From: an uncultured Pedobacter sp.
Lineage (GTDB): Bacteria > Bacteroidota > Bacteroidia > Sphingobacteriales > Sphingobacteriaceae
Length of the DNA stretch: 20,180 nt
Assembly: GCF_946479715.1 (NCBI RefSeq)
Contig: NZ_CAMLHF010000095.1
Location: forward strand, 1-20,180
Reading direction: 5' to 3'
Position numbers and translations under genes: made by a program. The notes under the pieces are model-generated. The model was not told the DNA's origin. It was given only the letters and a program-made list of their open reading frames with translations, and did no database searches. Each line of letters opens with the position of its first letter. Position 1 is the first letter of the stretch. Below, in pieces: positions 15,348 through 20,180 of the stretch.

Positions 15348-15400
15348 GGTATAGTAGAATTTTTGATTGTAAACTCAAAAGTTTTGCCAATGAAATATAT

Positions 15401-15447
15401 CAGTCATGGTGTCAGTTTTATTTAAAATAAACTGACGCGAATGACTG
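15401..15447. repeat. Nested imperfect palindrome upstream of grpE
   Basis: Outer arms CAGTCA (15401-15406) and TGACTG (15442-15447) enclose inner arms GTCAGTTT (15411-15418) and AAACTGAC (15429-15436), separated by small internal loops of 4 and 5 bases. It lies between the ftsE stop and the grpE start. No T tract follows on the minus strand, so it does not look like a standard terminator and could be an operator. Confidence 0.55.
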
Positions 15448-15476
15448 AAAAGGAATGTTTTGTCAGATTTTGGCGG

Positions 15477-16160
15477 TTAAACAATTTGTGCATCTTCATG
15501 CACAATACCACCTTCGCATTTGATGATTCTTGACGGGAAAGTTCTTATAATATGATAATCGTGGGTAGCCATAAGTACAGCAGTTCCACTCTGACTAATC
15601 TGTTTAAGCAACATTACTATTTCTTCTGATGTGTCAGGATCTAAGTTTCCTGTTGGCTCATCCGCAAGTATTATTTCTGGGTTATTTAATAGCGCACGTG
15701 CAATTACAACGCGTTGCTGCTCGCCACCCGAAAGCTCGTGAGGCATTTTTCTGATCTTTGAACGTAAGCCTACCTTTTCAAGAACATCTTTGATGCGTTC
15801 TTCAATTAAAGCTTGATCTTTCCACCCTGTAGCTTTTAATACGAATTCAAGATTTTTTTCAATTGTTCTGTCGGTAAGCAGTTGAAAGTCCTGGAACACA
15901 ATTCCTAATTTTCTGCGTAAATAAGGTACATCTTTAATGGCCAGGTTCTTTAAATCGAAACCGGCAATTTGTCCGTCGCCATTACCGATATGAAGATCTC
16001 CGTAAATGATTTTAAGCAAACTGCTTTTGCCGGAACCGGTTTGACCAATTAAAAAAACGAACTCTCCTTTATCAACATTTAAATTTACATCTGATAAAAC
16101 CAGATGTTTTTGTTGAAATACATCTACATTTTTTAGATTTATAACTGCGTTTCCTGTCAT
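15477..16160 (-). CDS. ftsE: Cell-division ABC transporter ATPase FtsE
   Basis: FtsE forms a complex with the membrane protein FtsX that regulates peptidoglycan hydrolases at the division site. The 227-residue ATPase has Walker A GQTGSGKS (39-46), a Q-loop FQDFQLL (89-95), signature LSGGEQQR (143-150), Walker B plus D-loop [10 protein letters not shown] (165-174) and the switch His200 in [15 protein letters not shown] and FQDFQLL are more like FtsE than LolD, which is the main alternative. ftsX is not adjacent. Instead, a 67-residue protein gene ends 2 bases before its start, so those two are co-transcribed from a -7 element just upstream of the small gene. Confidence 0.9.
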   Translation of the reverse strand: MTGNAVINLKNVDVFQQKHLVLSDVNLNVDKGEFVFLIGQTGSGKSSLLKIIYGDLHIGNGDGQIAGFDLKNLAIKDVPYLRRKLGIVFQDFQLLTDRTIEKNLEFVLKATGWKDQALIEERIKDVLEKVGLRSKIRKMPHELSGGEQQRVVIARALLNNPEIILADEPTGNLDPDTSEEIVMLLKQISQSGTAVLMATHDYHIIRTFPSRIIKCEGGIVHEDAQIV

Positions 16161-16162
16161 TT

Positions 16163-16366
16163 TTAAATATCTATTTTAGCAATTTGTCCAAAAGGCAAAT
16201 CATTTACAAAATTCATAATGTAAGGCAATTTATCACCTAAGCCCAATTTTTCAAGCGATTTATCAGGCCTGTCTACCCTAAAGTAGGCCAATAAGGTAAA
16301 TTTATCATCCCTTAATTGTACGTAATCAGGGATCTTGGCAATGCCTTTTACTTTAATAACATACAT
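16163..16366 (-). CDS. Small conserved-looking protein upstream of ftsE, function unknown
   Basis: This 67-residue soluble protein has no signal peptide or membrane helix and no family I can name. It begins MYVIKVKGIAKIPDYVQLRD, with alternating hydrophobic residues suggesting beta strands, then a charged middle (RVDRPDKSLEKLG), and ends NDLPFGQIAKIDI. It is the first gene of a unit with ftsE, whose ATG comes 2 bases after its stop. A perfect -7 element (complement of 16372-16379) ends 5 bases before its ATG. A decayed copy of its first part exists at 18349-18450, which supports it being a real protein family. Confidence 0.75.
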   Translation of the reverse strand: MYVIKVKGIAKIPDYVQLRDDKFTLLAYFRVDRPDKSLEKLGLGDKLPYIMNFVNDLPFGQIAKIDI

Positions 16367-16371
16367 CAGGT

Positions 16372-16379
16372 CAAAAATA
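16372..16379 (-). promoter_or_regulatory. -7 promoter element of the 67-residue gene and ftsE
   Basis: The minus strand reads TATTTTTG, an exact TAnnTTTG, ending 5 bases before the ATG at 16366. The transcript would start at or next to the start codon. Confidence 0.5.
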
Positions 16380-16414
16380 GTATTTCAAATTGAGAAATAA
16401 GGCATGTGATGTAT

Positions 16415-18334
16415 TTATCTAATCAGGGTAAGCGATCCGGTAACAGGTTTCATGCCATTTTTCAGATCAATGATGTAATAATAGACGCCAACGGGAACAT
16501 CTTCATTTCTGTACTTCCCATCCCATGGCTTTTCATAGCCGGTACTTTCAAAGATGAGGGTGCCATAACGATTCATGACTTTTACCACAGGAACATCTAG
16601 AGCGTCTATGGCGGTGATATTCCACACATCATTTATATTGTCTCCGTTGGGACTAAAAGCATTTGGGACAATAAGCCCGTTGTAGACCTTCACAAATACC
16701 GTATCCAGAGCGGTTACACAGCCCAGAGTTGATTCTGCATACAGGATATAGTCTGTATCCTCTTTAGGAGATACCCTGGGGGTAAGAGAATTTTCATCAT
16801 CAATATCAGTGTTTGGGGTCCAGAAATACCTTATTCCATCACCGGATACCTTTCCGTTTAGTTTGACATCGTATCCGCGTAATATTTTTTTATCGGGACC
16901 AGCATCAGCAGTTGGTACTTTGTTGACAATTACATTTACCTGGGCCTCTCTGTAACACGTACCACTTTTTACTTGAACTGTATATAATGTAGTTACAGAT
17001 GGAGAAGCTATTGGATTTGCAATATTGGGATCTGAAAGCCCAATTGTTGGCGACCAGGTGTAAGTTGTGCCTCCTGAAACATTCAATTGTACACTTGTTC
17101 CCTCGCAAATCTGGGGCGCTGGATTATTTACCACTGGTACGGGTGGCGGAATAACGTTAACATTTATTACTGAAGTAACCTCACATCCCAGACTTTTTAC
17201 AGTAAGAGTATATGTGCCAGACATGTCAACGGTTGCATTTGGGATTTCTGGCGATTTATCTGTTGAAAATGCTGTGCCGTCAGGCCTTCGCCATATATAT
17301 GTACCTTCATTATCTATATGTAACATAATCGCGTCTCCTACACATACAGGCCCATTACTTATGGGATTTACTACCGGTGGAGGATTAACCCTGATTGTTA
17401 TAGTTTGGGAAGCTGTACGACAACCCGGCGAATTAAAGTTCCCAAGTTCAGCTGCAGTTAGCCTGTAATTGTACAGTCCGGGGATTGCATTAGAAAATGG
17501 CGCATCATAACTGGAGGGATTTGTAGCCCCTGGAATATCAGTCCAGCTACCCCCATTGTCTTTTTGCCATTGGTATTGGAGGGTTCCGGAACCTACTATC
17601 TGAGCCGATAGTTTTAAGGTAGTGGTTGTCCCTTCACAAATGTCTTGAACTCGGTTAAAACTGGTGCCTATTCCTGCTTTGATATCTGGTCCGCAAGCTC
17701 TAAATGTGATGTCATCTATCACAATGTCATTCCCGCCGGCATCATTTGCATTAAAGACGTTATTGATCATTCTGATCTTCACCCGTGTTGATGTTGTGGT
17801 TTGAAAGATGAAGCCATATTGCCTCCAATTACGGTCCTGATCAGGAATGTCACCCGTGTTGTAACTACCTAGTTCTACATCATTCATGTCTAACACTACG
17901 AATGTGATATTCGGCTTTAAGCCAGAGTAGTCAAGCATATTCAGGAGCCATGCTGCAAATTCGTATTTGGTGTTTGGACAAAGATTAATTTGTACATCTG
18001 ATTCATAAAAAACTCCCGGATTGCGGTCTGCATTCACAACCATCATATAGCCGTCTACATCATCAGGGGTATGGTTGGTTACTGCATACCAGTTCCTGTT
18101 CATCCCTATAGTTGTTTTTGAGACAGTATAAGTGCCATCCCGTACATTTCTGTCGTTTACATAACTGTAACTGCTAAAACCAGGATCGGGGCCTGCATCC
18201 GCGCTCCCTCTTCCAAAATCTATGTTGACCACAGGATCTCCTAATGAACCAGTGCATACCTGTGCCATCACCTTTGCAGCATTAAAGGTTAAAATCAAAA
18301 ATAACGCGGTAAGTTTTGTATATCCCCAGGTCAA
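16415..18334 (-). CDS. Secreted T9SS cargo protein with Ig-like domains and type-B (CHU_C) sorting domain
   Basis: A 639-residue protein exported by Sec and then by the type IX secretion system to the cell surface or medium. Residues 1-25 are a signal peptide (hydrophobic TALFLILTF, ending VMAQ). Residues about 27-215 form a jelly-roll-like domain (IDFGRGSADAGPDPGFSSYS; later DIVIDDITFRACG). Three to four Ig/PKD-like repeats follow, two of them with a PxICEGTS- or GPVCVGDA-type start. From about 550 comes the gliding-motility-associated C-terminal domain: PNAFSPNGDNINDVW, then VMNRYGTLIFES, PWDGKY and VPVGVYYYII. No enzymatic residues are evident; an adhesion or sugar-binding role is only a guess. 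The only usable start is TTG at 18334, because an in-frame stop lies 4 codons upstream. The related gldC gene is also in the window. Confidence 0.88.
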   Translation of the reverse strand: MTWGYTKLTALFLILTFNAAKVMAQVCTGSLGDPVVNIDFGRGSADAGPDPGFSSYSYVNDRNVRDGTYTVSKTTIGMNRNWYAVTNHTPDDVDGYMMVVNADRNPGVFYESDVQINLCPNTKYEFAAWLLNMLDYSGLKPNITFVVLDMNDVELGSYNTGDIPDQDRNWRQYGFIFQTTTSTRVKIRMINNVFNANDAGGNDIVIDDITFRACGPDIKAGIGTSFNRVQDICEGTTTTLKLSAQIVGSGTLQYQWQKDNGGSWTDIPGATNPSSYDAPFSNAIPGLYNYRLTAAELGNFNSPGCRTASQTITIRVNPPPVVNPISNGPVCVGDAIMLHIDNEGTYIWRRPDGTAFSTDKSPEIPNATVDMSGTYTLTVKSLGCEVTSVINVNVIPPPVPVVNNPAPQICEGTSVQLNVSGGTTYTWSPTIGLSDPNIANPIASPSVTTLYTVQVKSGTCYREAQVNVIVNKVPTADAGPDKKILRGYDVKLNGKVSGDGIRYFWTPNTDIDDENSLTPRVSPKEDTDYILYAESTLGCVTALDTVFVKVYNGLIVPNAFSPNGDNINDVWNITAIDALDVPVVKVMNRYGTLIFESTGYEKPWDGKYRNEDVPVGVYYYIIDLKNGMKPVTGSLTLIR

Positions 18335-18348
18335 TACAGTGATTTAAG

Positions 18349-18450
18349 CTAATACAATATACTGCTTATTCTCTGTATTTTAAATAATCTTGTTACCTCT
18401 AATGGGGTCATCGGAATCTTGATTCTGCCATTTACTTTAATGACATACAA
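18349..18450 (-). pseudogene. Decayed, frameshifted copy of the 5' end of the 67-residue gene
   Basis: Reading from TTG 18450 on the minus strand gives YVIKVNGRIKIP, against YVIKVKGIAKIP at residues 2-13 of the 67-residue protein. The DNA at 18415-18449 matches 16331-16365 at 28 of 35 positions by my count. After the shared CC of the Pro codon, one base is missing relative to the intact gene. Reading the shifted frame continues the similarity (DDPIRGNKII against DYVQLRDDKF) before a stop. In the unshifted frame it would end at 18349 as a 33-residue peptide. It is therefore best seen as a broken paralogue. A functioning short peptide cannot be excluded. Confidence 0.6.
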
Positions 18451-18595
18451 AACAAGTTTTAATAGCTAAAATTCATGTTTTATTTAAATGCCTTATTATT
18501 AGTTGTTTGAGGTGTTTTTTTAAAGAAAGGACAAGAGGACGGGCTTATTACTAAAAACCCCCTTAAATGCCTTCAGGTAACATTTTTTATTTAAA

Positions 18596-18607
18596 GCAAC
18601 CGTTTGT
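18596..18607. promoter_or_regulatory. LacI/GalR-type operator-like site 1
   Basis: GCAACCGTTTGT is an imperfect palindrome with a central CG, the general form of LacI-family operators. Eleven of its bases recur in inverted orientation at 18764-18774. It lies about 590 bases before the susC-like start. Confidence 0.45.
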
Positions 18608-18762
18608 GTTGAATTATTGATATATCTAACTTATTTGATTTTTTCATCATTTCTTTATGTAATGAATTACGAACATTAATGTCTTTATGGTTAAAATATT
18701 TCCAATATTGTTTAAGACTTATACCCTGATACGAGGACTGATAACAAACTAATTTGGTTAAT

Positions 18763-18774
18763 GCAAACGGTTGC
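18763..18774. promoter_or_regulatory. LacI/GalR-type operator-like site 2
   Basis: GCAAACGGTTGC is a near-perfect palindrome (GCAA-nCGn-TTGC) and the inverted partner of the site at 18596-18607, about 167 bases away. It resembles PurR-like operators in form. No LacI-family regulator gene is in the window. Confidence 0.5.
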
Positions 18775-19102
18775 GTTGTTAAAGATTGTTAAATGACATT
18801 TCAATAACACTAGATTAGACCTATCAACTAAAACAGCAATAATATTTTTAACGCATAAAAGCTTGAGAATTAAATATTAACCATTTTCTAACCATTAACC
18901 AGGATTTGATTTAGGGTGTCAATCCAGAACAACAAATAACCACATATAATTTTAAACGAGGGAATTAGGTAAACCTCAATTAGCTAGTTATAATAAATAT
19001 AGCCGGGGATTCCTATGCTTTAATTGTATTAATCAACTTACTTAAACCAACAACTAACTAACCCATGAAAAATCAAGTAACCTAATTGTAATTGGTGAAT
19101 AC

Positions 19103-19120
19103 GGCTATCCAGGAATAGCC
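19103..19120 (+). repeat. Small hairpin in the susC leader
   Basis: GGCTAT, a 6-base loop and ATAGCC form a perfect 6-bp stem about 70 bases before the receptor start. It is just downstream of a six-codon ORF (ATG 19065 to TAA 19085). Confidence 0.35.
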
Positions 19121-19188
19121 TAGCACTGACCAGATTGAAAGAAAATCGCTCTTTATTGAATTCAACTATTTGATTTTAAACTAAAAAA

Positions 19189-20180
19189 ATGTTTATGAAT
19201 AATTTTTACAAGAAGCAACTCTTTACCGGCCTGTTGCTACTGTTTTCTGTAATTGCATTCGCACAAAAAAAGATTACCGGAACAGTTAAAGGATCAGATG
19301 ACGGTGGTCCTCTTCCGGGAGTGTCTGTTACATTAAAAGGTACCTCTAAAGGAGTTAGTACAGATGGAAATGGAAAATATACAATTGATGCCCCTGCTGA
19401 GGGGGTGCTTCATTTTTCATATATAGGATACAATGCTAAGGATGTAAATATTGCCGGGCAAAGTGAAGTCAATGTTCAATTGAACCCTTCAGCAAATGCA
19501 CTTAAAGATGTAGTAGTTATTGGATACCAGGAAGTATCAAGGAAAAAAACTACTGCAGCGGTATCTACTGTAAAGGCAAAAGACATAGAGAATTTACCAT
19601 CTCCAACCTTTGATAAACTATTGCAAGGTAGGGTAGCCGGCCTAAATGTTCAGGCTTTCTCTGGTGAGCCAGGTGGTACACCAACATTTGTTGTACGTGG
19701 TAATTCATCAATCGGAAGGGCAGTAAATGCAGCACGCGCATTAAGCAGCCCATTATTTGTGATAGATGGAATTCCTATTTCGAGTGAGGATGTTACTTCA
19801 TTTGGAGATTTGACAGGAACTAACTTCATTGCAGGAATAAATCCTAATGATATAGAATCCATTGATGTTTTAAAAGATGCAGCAGCCGCATCAATTTATG
19901 GATCAAGAGGTGCAAACGGAGTAGTAGTAGTTAAAACTAAGCGTGGTAAGTCTGGTAAACCTGAAATTAATGTAAGTGCATATACCGGTGTTTCTAAGCA
20001 AGGCGAAATGCAGGAGTATATTACAGGAGCGCAGGAACGTAGGTATAAGATGGATTATTTGAATAAATATGCCAGCCATGAGCAACAGGGTTTATATCCA
20101 ATGATACTAACCGATAGTTTAAATCCTGCATTTAATAATGCAAACGACTGGCAGGGAATATTTTATCGCACAGGTATCAT
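19189..20180 (+). CDS. SusC/RagA-family TonB-dependent outer-membrane receptor, N-terminal part
   Basis: TonB-dependent receptor of the SusC/RagA type, which imports glycans or peptides with a SusD lipoprotein. The frame is open to the window end (about 330 codons of an expected roughly 1000). Starting at ATG 19189 (19195 is an in-frame alternative), a signal peptide ends FAQ near residue 26. A carboxypeptidase-regulatory-like domain follows (about 28-105: ITGTVKG, PLPGVSVTLKGT, FSYIGY). The TonB box-like LKDVVVIGYQEV comes next, and then the plug domain (about 120-235) with LLQGRVAGLNV, FVVRGNSSIG, DVLKDAAAASIYGSRGANG and VVVVKTKRG. These are diagnostic of SusC proteins. The substrate is unknown, because the SusD gene and any enzymes lie beyond the window. 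Confidence 0.95.
   Translation, partial: MFMNNFYKKQLFTGLLLLFSVIAFAQKKITGTVKGSDDGGPLPGVSVTLKGTSKGVSTDGNGKYTIDAPAEGVLHFSYIGYNAKDVNIAGQSEVNVQLNPSANALKDVVVIGYQEVSRKKTTAAVSTVKAKDIENLPSPTFDKLLQGRVAGLNVQAFSGEPGGTPTFVVRGNSSIGRAVNAARALSSPLFVIDGIPISSEDVTSFGDLTGTNFIAGINPNDIESIDVLKDAAAASIYGSRGANGVVVVKTKRGKSGKPEINVSAYTGVSKQGEMQEYITGAQERRYKMDYLNKYASHEQQGLYPMILTDSLNPAFNNANDWQGIFYRTGI

Larger units (their letters stand above)
18451..19188. other. Long AT-rich intergenic region upstream of the susC-like gene
   Basis: No convincing gene was found on either strand in these 738 bases. They contain two LacI-type operator-like sites, an 11-bp-spaced direct repeat TAACCATT (18878 and 18889), an AGGT-AA-ACCT palindrome (18967-18976), a tiny ORF of six codons (19065-19085) and a 6-bp hairpin (GGCTAT at 19103, ATAGCC at 19115). 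No exact TAnnTTTG element was seen on the + strand, so the susC promoter is not located. Confidence 0.6.

Noticed and set aside
15348..15476. CIRCE (HrcA) element or standard heat-shock promoter for grpE
   Set aside because: No TTAGCACTC-N9-GAGTGCTAA-like sequence and no exact TAnnTTTG was found; only the nested dyad is present.
17067..17468. 133-residue open frame on the + strand
   Set aside because: It is antisense to the Ig-like repeats of the T9SS cargo protein and shows Pro/Thr/Gly composition mirrored from that gene, not an independent protein.
18451..19188. Riboswitch, small RNA or CRISPR in the long spacer
   Set aside because: No repeated units with spacers, no recognisable riboswitch core and no strong stem with a T tract were found; only short dyads and direct repeats.
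1..20180. tRNA or rRNA genes and insertion sequences
   Set aside because: No cloverleaf or TTCRA-type T-arm, no rRNA segments, and no transposase or terminal repeats were recognised on either strand.

Overview
The window is a stretch of AT-rich chromosome from a member of the Bacteroidota, most likely the Sphingobacteriaceae (Pedobacter-like). The evidence is a gldC gliding/T9SS gene, a secreted protein with a type-B T9SS (CHU_C) sorting domain, the start of a SusC/RagA TonB-dependent receptor, and repeated TAnnTTTG -7 promoter elements typical of the phylum. No tRNA, rRNA, CRISPR array or insertion sequence was seen. Most of the window is conserved housekeeping sequence.

Left part (1-2449): the 3' end of a DEAD-box RNA helicase, then a tight run of a small three-helix membrane protein, gldC and a four-helix membrane protein, facing a DUF421 (YetF-like) gene on the other strand. 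Middle (2549-9513): a System I cytochrome c maturation set, ccmB-ccmC-ccmD-like, then ccmE-ccmF. A Glu/Leu/Phe/Val-type dehydrogenase and a lipoprotein MsrA interrupt it. CcmE carries a C-x3-Y haem site instead of the classical H-x3-Y. No ccmA, ccmG or ccmH is present here. Next (9513-12602), all on the + strand: a DUF2520 Rossmann protein, an adrenodoxin-type ferredoxin, IscX, a KdsC-like HAD phosphatase, an exported Spy-like protein and Maf.

Minus-strand block (12591-18334): a Ppx/GppA phosphatase, dnaJ-grpE, ftsE with a 67-residue partner gene just upstream, and a 639-residue T9SS cargo protein. Immediately upstream of the cargo gene is a previously un-annotatable fragment (18349-18450, minus). 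It is recognisably a decayed second copy of the 5' end of the 67-residue gene. From 18451 to 19188 there is about 740 bp of non-coding DNA. It holds two LacI-type operator-like palindromes, direct repeats and a leader with a tiny ORF, and then the SusC-like receptor begins and runs off the window.

No wholly new system stands out. The best leads are the frameshifted duplicate flanking the T9SS gene, the paired operator-like sites before susC, the variant Ccm cluster, and several compact regulatory overlaps (a terminator merged with the maf promoter, and a hairpin spanning two convergent stop codons).
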